The notes under the pieces were generated by a model. The model worked only from the letters and a program-made list of their open reading frames with translations, did not search any database and was not told where the DNA came from. The translations under genes and the position numbers were made by a program. From Eucommia ulmoides (taxonomy: Eukaryota; Streptophyta; Magnoliopsida; Garryales; Eucommiaceae), in contig CM028326.1 of NCBI GenBank assembly GCA_016647705.1, forward strand, positions 30,391,401 to 30,455,400: a stretch of DNA of 64,000 nt, in the 5' to 3' direction. This document shows positions 11,561 through 22,929 of the stretch, one piece after another (position 1 is the stretch's first letter; every line of letters begins with the position of its first letter).

Positions 11561-13094
11561 CAACCATAAGTCAACAAAAACGAGCGTGAGAGAGAGAGAG
11601 AAAATACACGCGTTGCACGCGTCGGACACGGGTGCACCGCCCAGGGTGGTGGTGGGTGGGTTCCTCAGATAGGCTCTAATCCGAGGGGATAATTTTCCTT
11701 ACACCCCCTCAACTATTGACAGGGACCACGAGAATCCCCTCAACTTTTAAAACTACATGGTACACCCTTGAACTATTTGGTCAAATGACACTTAGACCCC
11801 CAGGTCATTTTTAATTTCAAAAATTCCCTTTGAAAGTCAAAATTTTAATTGTTGACCAGTTGATCATTTTATTTCCAAGTAAAATGTCTTTCTTACCCTT
11901 GTATTGAATATAGGTTCAAAATAAAACTTCATCAAATTTTTAGGGTACATAGTGTAATTACAACCCCAAATCTGATCCCCCTTCTAACCTTCATTTCTTC
12001 TTCCATGTTCATCCTCAAATCCAACAACTCCATGGCTTCAGCCCCAACTACAACAAATCCATAGTTTCAGCCCCAAATACTTGACTGGCTGAATCGAAAT
12101 CGAATCGAAATACCTCACCCTTGAGCAATACTATTTTAACGAAATTTCTCACCACACTGTCTGCGTAATCGGCGATTTCTCTCTCTTCTCTCTCCATCTC
12201 TCTCCCCTATATGGTTGCGGTGGCAGATGGAATGGTCCATGGAGATTAGAATCAATCTTCTTCAGATTTATGCATCCATACAAGAAAACCAAATCGCTCG
12301 GAGAATCATGGAAGAAAGAAGAGTACATGTGTTTTTCGAAACATTATTGTGCTTGTTATTCATTCTTCTACGACATTTTCAACATAGGAGAACAACTTTG
12401 TGTGAGGCCCCTGTTGTCACACCCCACCCCAAACACCCGTCACCCCTGGGCCGGCATGACGTTGACATAACATCACCTATCCAACTATATCAACCAAAAA
12501 TACATCAAATAAACCAAATTGTCATCTGTACAACATATACATATTTTTTCAACTATAAGGATATTCTCGCTTCAACAATAGGAGCAATAAACTAAAACTC
12601 ATGAACTTCCCTTAGGTTTACTTCGGATAGCTCGTCTCAAATTTCACTTCTACGACTCCAATGCATGACCCGGATAACTCTATCTAGTGCCAGTAGGGGA
12701 CCAATCGACTCTTATCCGCTCCACCTGCGAGTGTACTGCCTTCTTAGTGAAAAAAAATATTTTTTAAAATAATAATTCATTCTACAACATCTAAATGGAT
12801 CAAACAGAAGTATATAAACATCACATAGCTAGTAAAAATCTCCATAATATAAGTAGTGAAAATAAAGCAATAAGTATAAGTTCCATTCAAACCCATCTAG
12901 CATAAAATAATATCAATCACCATAAGAAATAATAAATCACCCAGTATAAGTAAAACACCACATCTCAAACACACATCTCAAATCACCACTCCACCACAAC
13001 ACACACTGGCTAGCCATAGTGATCGTTTTAACCTCACGATCGGGAGTTTGTAACGGTACCATACCATTCGTAGGATATGCCTTCCTACAAACAC

Positions 13095-13240
13095 CCATCA
13101 CTCCGCCGAAACAGATAATCACTGCGCAGTATAAACGTCTAACATCGCTCTGCCGAAGTAGATAAACATCACTCCGCCGAAGCAGATAACCTCACTCTGC
13201 CGAAACAGATAATCATCACTCTATCGAAGCAGATAAATAC
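13095..13240. repeat. Minisatellite inside solo LTR (CTCCGCCGAAGC unit)
   Basis: About five imperfect copies of the 24-30 bp unit seen in the related LTR at 8,215-8,365. The array therefore predates the split of the two LTRs and has drifted in copy sequence. Confidence 0.6.
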
Positions 13241-15024
13241 TATAGCATCGTAAAATCAATAACGTCATCATCAAATCACAAATCAATAACATCGTCTAAT
13301 CAACATCGTCAAATCTCAAACATCACCCTCTATTTCCAAAACTGATTTTTTTAATCCAAAATCATATTTCTCATTTTTTCTTTTAAAAAAACGTCTGATT
13401 TCACCAAAACCATTTTTCCACCCTTTATTTTTAGAAAACCAAATATTTTTCCACTCTCTTTTTAAACCACCAAATCCAACGAAAACCATTCTCAACTTTC
13501 TTTTGAAAACTATCGTAATTTCACGAAAATTTATTTTTACTTACTCACCCCAAAACCTATTTGATCCATATCATCTATAAAATCATCTAGTCTCAGTAAG
13601 GCTATTTTATACGCATATATATATATATATATATATATGAAAATAATTTGGCAAGAAAACAGTACACTCACCTGAATATCCATTTTCGAAAGTTCCACCG
13701 ACTCTCTGCTACTGATCCTCTGGAAATTGGGAACCTATTTGTGATAAGGCCTAAATTAACATTTTATGTAAAAAAATAACCTAACCATTAAATACAGGCC
13801 CTAATTTTTGTAATTTCCTATTCCCCGCATTCTATATTACTATTTAACGAGTATTGTTCCGTTACAGTTTACAATATCGAATTCATTCATGCGAATGGTC
13901 TCAATATTTATTATCGTCATTTCTATATTTCGGTGCTAGAAATTAATTTCACAATCACCCACGAGAAAATTTAAACACAATTAAATGCATATATTAAAAG
14001 TGATAGGAATTTTACCTCTTTCGACTTTTCCGTCAGTCGCAAAATTGGATTTTTAATTTTTGTTGGGGTGGTTTATGGAATTTCCCCATTTTTTTTTCTT
14101 TTTCTTCTTTTCTTCCTGCTTCTTCTTCGTTTTCTGGTCTATGTCCGATTCACAGACCCTCTATTTCCCTTCCGCCGACCTGCACCGCTGGGGACGACCA
14201 CTCTTTTCCCTCATTTTTTCCTTTTTCTTCTTCTATTTTTCGTTTGCGTTCTTGGTTCAGCCGCCGACACCACCACCGGCCCTCACTACTGGCGACCCAC
14301 CTTTCTCTATTTCTGCTTCTGCTTCTGCTTCATCTCAACTGAGCAGCACCGACATGACACACACACACGATCGCCTACTTAAACCGAATGGAACACACAC
14401 CCACAACCCATCAATGATAACGGCGAACGGCAACTCGCCAAACCACAACGATCGACCACTCCTCCGACCAATCTCCCTCTTTCTCTCTCTACACTCCATT
14501 CCGGCGACGACGGCAACCATTCCCATAACTGAAACACACACACACAAAACCAAACCCACCTACTCTCTCTATCTATCTCACCGTCGGTGATCAAAACCCA
14601 CACCACTGGATCACCAAACAACACATACAAAACCATCAATGAACCACAACACACACAACCCACCGATGACGAGCAGCAACATACACCCACTTGCTGCCGA
14701 ACGGAACACTCACACGTACACAGCGGTACCCACACACCACCCACCTGAAATCGTCGACGAACCATCCTCTCTCTAACCCACCGTCGGCAATGACTCCGGC
14801 GATCAATGACAAGCTCTCCCACGCTCACACGCATGAAGAACGCCCGACCGAACATCGCCGGACAACCAACTAAACCTCTCTCTCTCTCTGGTTTTCTCAC
14901 AGTCGAACAGCGACACCGCCGACCACTTCTTTCTCCTGCGTGTGTGCATGTGTGTATATATATATGTATAAAAGATCGGCCACGTGTCCTTTCTGAGCTC
15001 CATTTGATTATACGTTGCATTTAC

Positions 15025-15025
<1 letters not shown>

Positions 15026-15055
<30 letters not shown>

Positions 15056-15070
15056 CGCGCGCGCGCGCGC
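15026..15070. repeat. (TA)n(TG)n(CG)n alternating purine-pyrimidine tract
   Basis: The run passes from TATATATA through about ten TG steps to about eight CG/GC steps without leaving purine-pyrimidine alternation. Such tracts, the CG part above all, can adopt Z-DNA under negative supercoiling. Confidence 0.85.
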
Positions 15071-15296
15071 TGTTGGTTACGAAAAAAATATTAGTTAAAT
15101 TACACTAATCCCCCCTCTATTTTGTTAAGTTTTGAATTAAACCCAAATTAATATTTAATATTTTAAAAATTATAAATTGACTCCTAAAATATTTAAATTA
15201 AATAATAAATTACGCCATCTACCCCGTTATTATTTTTTTTTGAAACTTTTTAAAATACGACTTTAAATAAAAAAAAAATCAAGGTCTTACACCTGT

Positions 15297-16424
15297 TCTC
15301 TCTCTCTTTCTCCCCATCGTTTTCGCTCTCTCCCCATATGTTTCTGTTCCTATTCCTCTCTCTCTCTCTCTCCATATGTTTATGTTTTTGTTCCGAATTT
15401 CCCTTATCTCCCCTATGTTTATGTTTCTGTCTGTTATGAGATTTGTGGGAACATAACCAATTATGAAATGGGTTTGTTTGTGTTTTAGTTTAACCTGTAG
15501 TCCATAGCTCAACAATAATCCCCGATAATGAAGGTATCCTTGCAGCCAAATCAAATCTATTCAGCTACTCCCTGTCTATTGAATGAGAACATACAAAACT
15601 TGATTTCGTAAAACGAAAGCAGAAATTCACATTCATATTGCTCACAATGATCCAAAATAACACTCGTGTGATCCAAGACGGCAGATGTTGGAGACATGAA
15701 TCACAGACTGAATCATATTGCGTCGGTTTCAGTTTTGCTGATACAATCATACATAGGACGAGAACAAAAGACTCAACGCTGCAATAAAATGTGGATACAC
15801 AAAACCCAACAAGGAAGATGAACCATACACATGTATATATAGGTTGCACTATTCCATTGCCAAAGGGATTCAACCTAGATCCATAAATCACCAATATTGA
15901 TGTTCCAGAAACCTTCTTGCAACACTAATTTAGACATGAAAAACGTAGCAGGAGGAAACGATACGAGTATCAATACCAAATTACAAATTTCCCTGAGAAA
16001 TCCCCTTGAAAAATTTGCATCAAACCTTAAAGGAGTAGCCATCAAACACATAGGTACCACTTGTAGTGCTCCAATCTGCAATTTCTATATAGAAGAGAGA
16101 GAGACGGGCGAGCTGGGGTTGGCGAATGGAGCATGGAGTAGAGAGAAGCGATGGACATGGTGTGGTGGTGTGGTCGGTGGAGCTTTAGGGCAGTGGTGTG
16201 GTGGTGTGGTCGGCGGGGCTTTAGCGCGGTGGTATCCATGAAGATGAAAGATGGGAAAAAGAAAAAGAAAATATAAAGGAAAGGGATAAGGGTAATTTGG
16301 TCATTTACTGTTTTAGATTATTTTATTATTTTTCTGATCTGAATCAGTAAGGACAAAATGATTCATTCATTAAAAATTGTTTCGGCAGGGAGGTCGCCGT
16401 GGCAATTTTGAAAGTTAGGAGAGT
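15297..16424. other. MULE interior, right of the nested LTR
   Basis: Mostly non-coding. An open frame at 15,897-16,241 (+) and its antisense at 15,875-16,081 resemble no family I recognise. They overlap a duplicated GGTGTGGTGGTGTGGTCGG motif at 16,156-16,225. A captured host gene fragment is possible but unproven. Confidence 0.3.
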
Positions 16425-16482
16425 GTATGTGAAATTTCACTATAATTGAGGGCATGTAAGGGAAATTATCCCCTAATCCGAG

Positions 16483-16885
16483 CAGTCCTCTTATTCTGGA
16501 CTATTTAATGTGGGCTCACTCTGCCTCTCAACTCTAAGAAATTATATAGGACTGTGTGTATACATTATAATTAATAATCTAATCCTCTTTGTCTCTATCG
16601 TATAAAACGAGTTGATTTTCACTTCTCTGCCTAAAAATTGAATTGAAAATAAAAAATAAAAAATAGTGAAATATAAAGCCAACAACTGCTACAGGGGGTG
16701 AATGAGTAAGAATCATGTGACCTTTAACCCACAAAATACTCACACACTCTCCTCTCTCCTCTCTCCTCTCTCCTCTCTCAGAGAGCTCATAACAAAACCT
16801 GCCCACATCACCAACCCAACCCACAAATTTTATTGCGCTATTCTCTCCTCTCAGACCCAGTTAAGCTTGCTTTGTTGATGTTTCA
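16483..16885 (+). promoter_or_regulatory. ROP gene upstream region / 5' leader
   Basis: Between the MULE and the start codon lie about 400 bp. They include a TATA-like TTATATAGG at 16,540 and, at 16,746-16,787, a pyrimidine tract built from repeated CTCCTCT heptamers. CT-rich leaders are common in plant 5' UTRs. The transcription start is not determinable from sequence alone. Confidence 0.4.
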
Positions 16886-19800
16886 ATGGCTTCAAGTGCT
16901 TCAAGGTTCATCAAATGTGTGACCGTCGGTGATGGGGCTGTCGGAAAAACTTGTATGCTCATTTGCTATACCAGTAACAAATTCCCCACTGTAAGTGTGT
17001 TGATTATTTCTTTAAAAAGATCCATTTGGGTTTTTTTTTTTTTTTTTTTCTCGCATTTTTGGGTGGTGATGTATGGGAAAATATGTATGCAGTTGATGTG
17101 TTTGTTTTAATGCTTGAACCAATTTTTGAGGTTTTCGTTATTTTAATGTTCTTGTGCATCTGGGTGTTGCAGCTTTTTTTGTGCTTTCTTGATTTCATAG
17201 CTGAAAAGTTGCCATCTATGTATGGTATATATTTTAGGGTTTTGCTTTTTTAACATCAGATATGTGTAGTTTGTGCATTTTCACATACTGATCTCTCTCT
17301 CTCTCTCTAGGGCTTCCAAGTTCTTTTCCCCAATTTTTTTTTTTTTTTAAATGTATAATTATTAGTTTTTTTTCCTTTTGATATTTTGGATTTGGGTCCT
17401 CAATCAGGACTATATACCCACTGTGTTTGACAACTTCAGTGCAAATGTGATAGTTGAAGGCACCACTGTCAATTTAGGCCTCTGGGACACAGCTGGTGAG
17501 TTCTTGCTCATAATCAATGCATTTCATTTTATACTTCTACCTAAATAAGTTTCTCTAATGAGGGAACGTTTAAACTTCAACCTAAATAAAATTTTATTTA
17601 ATTAGGGATTTTTTAATCTAATGAGGGAACTTTTTAAACCTCAACCTAAATAAAATTTTATTTAATTGGGGATTTTTTTTAAACTTTAACATAAGTAAAT
17701 TTTGTTTAGTTAGGGATTTTTTTTGTAAACTTTGATGGAAAGAAGTTTGTGTAATTAGGGAAAATTGTAAATTTTAAACCAAAGAAGTTTGTGTAATTAG
17801 GGAATTTTGTAGACTTTAACCTAAAGAAGTTTTTGTAATTAGAGAATTTTGTAAACTTTAACCTAAAGTAGTTTGTGTGATTGGGGAATTTTTGTAAACT
17901 TTAACCTAAAGTAGAATTTTGTAAACTTTAACCTAAAGTAGTTATGTGAGTGGGGAATTTTGTAAACTTTAACCCAAAGAAGTTTGTGTAATTAGGGATT
18001 TTGTAAACTTTAACCTAAAGTAGTTATGTGATTGGGGAATTTTGTATACTTTAACCAAAAGAAGTTCGTGTAATTAGGGATTTTGTAAATTTTAACCTAA
18101 AGTAGTGTGTGTGATTGGGGAATTTTGTAAACTTTAACCTAAAGTAGTTTGTTTAATTTGGAAATTTTTGTAAACTTTAACATAAAGAAGTTTTTTTATT
18201 TAGGGGATTTTGATTGGTTCTTCTTTGTCTCTCCCATTTATTCCTACAGGACAAGAGGATTACAACAGATTGAGGCCGTTGAGCTACCGAGGGGGAGATG
18301 TGTTTGTGCTTGCTTTCTCGTTAGTTAGTCGTGCTAGCTATGAGAATGTACTAAAAAAGGTGAGCCCAATTGAAACATTTGTGTTGTGCTTTGTTCTTTG
18401 AGATCAAATTTTTTGCTTTTTGGTTTGACGGAATTGGAGCCTCAGAATTAGCAATGAGCATATCTAAGAATTCAAAACTTTCATGCGTTCATACCCAATT
18501 CCAGGACTTGAATTTCGTGCTAGCAGACATTAGTAGGGTAGTGTTTGGTTTCACGGAATTGGAGGTTCTGAATTGAAATTGGAATTGGAATTGAATTTTA
18601 CATAAGGCGGTGTTTGGTTTCATGGAATTGGAGCCCTGGAATTGGAATTGGAAATTAACCCATGTAAAACCTTGAAAATTTACACGTGTTCATGTCTAAT
18701 TCCAATGGTTCTAATTCAAATTCTGAAGCTTCAATTCCGTACACACTACCTACGGGTGATTTCTGATAGATATTTGCTTGGCCAGTGGATCCCTGAACTT
18801 CAGCATTATGCCCCCGGAATACCAATAGTACTGGTTGGCACCAAAATGGGTAAGTTCAACCAGTTCCATTTTCAACCCCCCAAAATAAAGTAATTTTAAT
18901 AAACAACCCTGATTTTACGTAAATTTAATTTTGCGGTTTACCCATCTATCAGCTTCATTTTTTTGTCTTTGCTTAAATCTTAGAGAAGCTGGTTAATTTA
19001 TCAATTTCTGACTTGATAGAAATTTCTTATCTTATTTCTGTTAAAAAAACTATTGGTCTAGTTGAAATAAATACTGAAAACATACAAAAAATGAGCTCAA
19101 AATACAATGGTATTGAAGATGCTCAAAATGTGTGTATCAATATATACAACATGCGAACTAGGCAAAGTCATGTAGTTGCATTGTTTAGGTGGCGTTTGGT
19201 TAGTGTTTCTACTTTTCTGTTTCTACTTCCAATAAACTGGGATGGGAATTCTATTTTTGTTCTACAGTTTTTCAGGAATAGAAACGTGTTTGGTAACAAC
19301 CATTTTCCTGAAACTGTTTCTTTTAATTTATGAGAATAGAAACAAAAAACATGTTTGGTTGTAACATTTGTCTTTTTTACCTTTAAATTAAATGTATAGT
19401 AGCCGGTGTGGTGATGGTAGTCGGCAAGGTGGCAGGCAATAGTTTTGTGGCAGTGAATAGGAATCAACATTTTTTTGTTTCTCAGATTCTTAAGGAATTC
19501 AAGAATTACTCTAAAAATTTTGGGAATAGAAATGTGTTTACCAAATGCGTTTTTGTACATTAATCCCAAAATTTTGGGAGCAGGAACAGAAATCAAGGAA
19601 CGAAAACAGTAACCAAAAGGCGCCTTAGTGTTTCTGTTCCCTGATTTCTGTATTTGTTCCCAGAACATGGAACAGAAACGAAAATATGGGAGCAGAAACA
19701 CTAAACAAGTGTCACCTAAAGAAAGTAAATTAAAATAAAGATATACCAAATATATAGATAGTTAAACGTTTCAATTAATTGCATTGTTTATCAATGGAGG

Positions 19801-21022
19801 ATAGATCTTCGCGATGATAAACACTACTTGACCGATCATCCTGGATTGGTGCCTGTGACAACTGCACAGGTTTGATTATCTAATCATTAGCTCCTTTCAT
19901 CTCTATGATAATTAATAAACAATGTGATAAATAACAATAATATTTGCATAAATCAGGGTGAAGAACTCCGAAAGCATATCGGTGCGTCCTATTATATCGA
20001 GTGCAGCTCTAAGACTCAGCAGGTAACAAAGGACTTGAACTCTAATCTTTTCACTTAAAAAATAAATAAAAGGAAAAAAGACAGCCAAGTGCACAAAGGC
20101 TCCCGCCATTGCGAGGTTTGGGGAGGGTCAGATGTACGCAGCCTTACTCCCATGTTTATTGTTTCACTTTAACAACCTTGTTAATTATCGGCTAAAATTT
20201 TGTCATAATCCTGAGTTTTTTATGTGGATATAACCCCCTTTAATTTGCAAAGACAGAATGTGAAAGCAGTTTTTGATGCTGCAATCAAGGTTGTCATCAA
20301 GCCACCACAAAAGCAAAAGGAGAAGAAAAAGAAACGCCGAGGATGCTTAGTGTAAGTAGTTCCCATTTCTTAACAATCACACAAGTTAATAATTTAGCCG
20401 TTGCATAAATGCCTTTCATCTATTGGTAACATCAAGTTAGTAGAGTAGCATCTTGAGTCATAAAAGTCAGATATTGGCCAAAGAGATTAGATAGTACTAG
20501 TTTATGCTTATTTGCCCCCGTCTGCTTTGTTGTCTATGTGCTATATCTTACTTATTGAGGTAAATATGCATGCATGTCAAAGAGATTACTTGACTTGTCA
20601 TGCTCTGTTTATCGGCGTCTCTCTTATATGCTGGCTAGGAGATGTGTTTATCCCCATGATGATCCTTGTTTGTTGCATTCTCTTTTATCATTCTTGGTAA
20701 CATTCTTGTTAGTTCTTGTTTTACATTTCTCTATTTCTCCCTTTTGGTTATTAGCCTGTCTTGATGAAATATGCCATTGCCATAGCTTGCACTTAGTTGA
20801 TTTCTTCGGTTCAACTTTGAATATCATCATTTCTTCTTTCTTATTGTATATTTTCATCTCACCCTTGGCTGAGTAGTATGTCGTTCTTATTGGTTTAATA
20901 TCTGATACGTGGGATAGGGTCCATCTCCTCTCATTTGTCACCTCGATGATGCACTATTGACTCTTTCTTTTTGCAAATACAGAAATATATTGTGCGGGAG
21001 GAGCCTCGTTTGCTTGGAATGA
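16886..21022 (+). CDS. ROP10-like: Type II ROP/RAC small GTPase (8 exons, 210 aa)
   Basis: Plant Rho GTPase, a membrane-bound GTP/GDP switch for polarity, cytoskeleton and hormone signalling. Exons with consensus GT-AG junctions are 16,886-16,990, 17,408-17,495, 18,250-18,359, 18,786-18,849, 19,805-19,869, 19,957-20,022, 20,257-20,351 and 20,983-21,022. The 210-residue product has the P-loop GDGAVGKT (15-22), switch I effector YIPTVFDNF (37-45), WDTAGQED with catalytic Gln66, GTKMD (119-123), the Rho insert region from 124, and ECSSK (159-163). After polybasic [10 protein letters not shown], the last exon completes GCLVNILCG (195-203). This GC-CG box, acylated on its two cysteines, defines type II ROPs (Arabidopsis ROP9/10/11; length close to theirs). 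Reading through the last donor would instead stop at 20,355 after GCLV. The start ATG opens the conserved N-terminus. Introns hold MITEs and a minisatellite, but all coding exons are intact. Confidence 0.95.
17530..18205 (+). repeat. Minisatellite filling ROP intron 2
   Basis: About 15 imperfect head-to-tail copies of a unit of about 40-45 bp. It is recognised by TTTTGTAAACTTTAACC, followed by TAAAG(a/t)AGTTTGTGT and AATTAGGG or GATTGGGG. It occupies nearly all of intron 2 (17,496-18,249) but leaves both splice sites clear. Later units alternate between AATTAGGG and GATTGGGG types, suggesting a higher-order dimer. Confidence 0.85.
18533..18754. mobile_element. MITE-like inverted-repeat element in ROP intron 3
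   Basis: The left end, near GTAGGGTAGTGTTTGGTTTC, is matched in inverse orientation by the right end (CCGTACACACTACCTAC). Repeated GGAATTGGA motifs occur inside. A second start, AAGGCGGTGTTTGGTTTCAT at 18,604, and a related stretch at 18,415-18,530 suggest nested or tandem insertions of the same family. It carries no coding capacity and ends shortly before exon 4. The target duplication is unclear. Confidence 0.5.
19186..19718. mobile_element. MITE-like element in ROP intron 4 (533 bp)
   Basis: The termini are inverted repeats: the left reads TAGGTGGCGTTTGGTTAGTG, and the reverse complement of the right reads TAGGTGACACTTGTTTAGTG. Inside, many GGAACAGAAA / TTTCTGTTCC motifs occur in both orientations, so single strands could fold extensively. 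The 193-residue open frame on the minus strand is low-complexity and matches nothing known. No exact target duplication was found. Confidence 0.55.
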
Positions 21023-22853
21023 GATATATATCTATCCAATTTTAGTCTATAATATATGTTATTATAGTTGCAATCACCTGTCGACTGACTAACATGATTG
21101 CCCAGATCCTCTTCCTCGACAAAGCAGCAAAAAATGTGCCACAACCTCTCTATCTCTCTCTCGGATGTGGCTCGTGTCTATCTTCTTTGTTTTATGTTAG
21201 TGATTGGAAGAGAGCGAAAACAGCTACTACTACTAAGCAATCAAGTCTTTATTTTCGTGATTCATTGTAAAGGCTTTTGATATAGCAGTAACCAGGTTTT
21301 GGATTCGGTTGTTGGAGAATGATATTTTCGCATAAACTGAATTGGGTAGTGAAGTATGATATGCATGTTGTTTATATTATCAGATTAAATGTTTTGAACT
21401 CAAACCTTACAAACATTAAAAACTAATTTCAGACACGTATAATATGCGGGTCTCGAAAAAAAATATTAGTATATTTTTTTCTGTAATTTGAATATTTTTT
21501 TATTCTTGATCTACATATAATATAAAAATATAAAATATTTTTTAAAAGATAATTTTTTTTAAGAATTCAATAAAAATTTATATAAATTAGAGGGTGAGCA
21601 TATGAAATGTCAAATATTTTAATTGATTTTTTCTAATAATAAAGGGATTAAAATATATATTTTCAAAAGTAAAATAATATATATATAAATTATTTTTTAA
21701 TAAAATACTATAAAATAACACATGAATGGGTATAGATGAAGACAAATGCTAATTTAATTAATTTGTATCGTATTGAATTTCTTTTTGGGTAGAAATAATT
21801 TTTTAATTACACTTTATTTTTTAAATAATTTAAAATGTGAATCAGAAAATTTAATCATATATTTGTGTATCAATAAAGAATAAATAAATTAACTAACATA
21901 AAAAAGATTAAAAAATTAAATAAGGCTACCCATTATTTGATATATTAAAAAACAAATGTAAAGAATATATTTAAAAAAAAATAAAAAATAATAAACAATT
22001 AAAAAAAATGAAAACGTTTGGAATTTATTATAAGAGATGAGTTTCGAAATTTATTGTAGGAGATGAAGATAATGATAGAAATCAACAACAATAAATCAAG
22101 AATTACGCAGATGAAAAAAATTAGGCACACTTAAATATAAGCGCATGTCTTCAGCTTTTATATATAGTATAAGATACAAACAAAAATCTAGGAACAAAAC
22201 CATAAAGGCACTGCTTATTTAGAGTTTTTGTTCCAAGACTTGTAATTGTGTTCCCCATTCAAGAAGCCGAAACAGAAACGCGAAAACAAACTAACTCCCA
22301 AATATCTAGAACAATTCTGGAACGAGAAAAAATCCCAAATTATTTAAGAACAGAAACAGAAATTGAGGAACAAAAACAAAAACAACCGCCACCTAAACAA
22401 AAGGCGCCTAGGATTTATTTGGTCGCAAAACCAAAGAGGGCAAAGCAATGGACCAAAAATTACTGATCAAAGCATTCACTGTAGAACCAACACAACACGC
22501 TCATAGATATACAGAAAGCATGAAACAAGACTAACCAAATCTTGAACTCTGAAAAGGGAAAAAATACAATCAAGAACAGTGACATCTGCACTCCAAAAGA
22601 ACACCAAAGTTCAATATTAATGATCCCAACAACCATTGCATCGGTTGTTTCTGAGAGTACGAATATCATTTCCTGTCTCGCGGCTTTCATAAATACCATG
22701 GTCAACTTACCCGGGGCATCACAACGCAAAATATCAAGCTAAATATTTGCATGAAAAAGAACTAAAAAAGGCAAGAAATAAGGTGACAAATGACAATAGA
22801 ACTGAACAATCCCAGATCAATAATAGCTCTATGACAAAATTTGGTTGCCATCC

Positions 22854-22929
<76 letters not shown>

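Larger units (their letters stand above)
12415..15291 (-). mobile_element. Solo LTR, chromovirus-like gypsy, 2.9 kb, nested in the MULE
   Basis: An exact CCTGT duplication flanks it (12,410-12,414 and 15,292-15,296). On the minus strand it begins TGTAAGACCTTGATTTTT and ends GGGTGTGACA. It is a diverged relative of the LTR at 7,594-10,304: it shares the overall order, a block near CACGATCGGGAGTTTG at 13,036 and the CCGCCGAAGC minisatellite. It holds no coding region. The long open frames at 14,060-15,020 on both strands come from C/T- and CA-rich simple sequence. Confidence 0.8.
11686..16473. mobile_element. Mutator-like DNA element (MULE), about 4.8 kb with nested LTR
   Basis: The nine bases TAATCCGAG occur at 11,677-11,685 and again right after the element at 16,474-16,482. 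Between them are inverted termini: the left reads GGGATAATTTTCCTTACA, and the reverse complement of the right reads GGGGATAATTTCCCTTACA, with weaker similarity for roughly 100 bp further in. A 9-bp duplication with GGGATAATTT-type ends fits Mutator-like elements. One G is ambiguous, so 8 bp (hAT-like) is the alternative. Without the nested solo LTR the element is about 1.9 kb and has no transposase, so it is non-autonomous. It lies about 400 bp upstream of the ROP start codon. Confidence 0.75.

Noticed and set aside
14060-15108. Long overlapping open frames on both strands (up to 213 codons)
   Set aside because: They lie in C/T- and CA-rich simple sequence inside a solo LTR, have biased composition and contain no recognisable domain.
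19168-19749. 193-codon minus-strand frame in ROP intron 4
   Set aside because: It coincides with the MITE and its inverted repeats; no protein family is recognisable.
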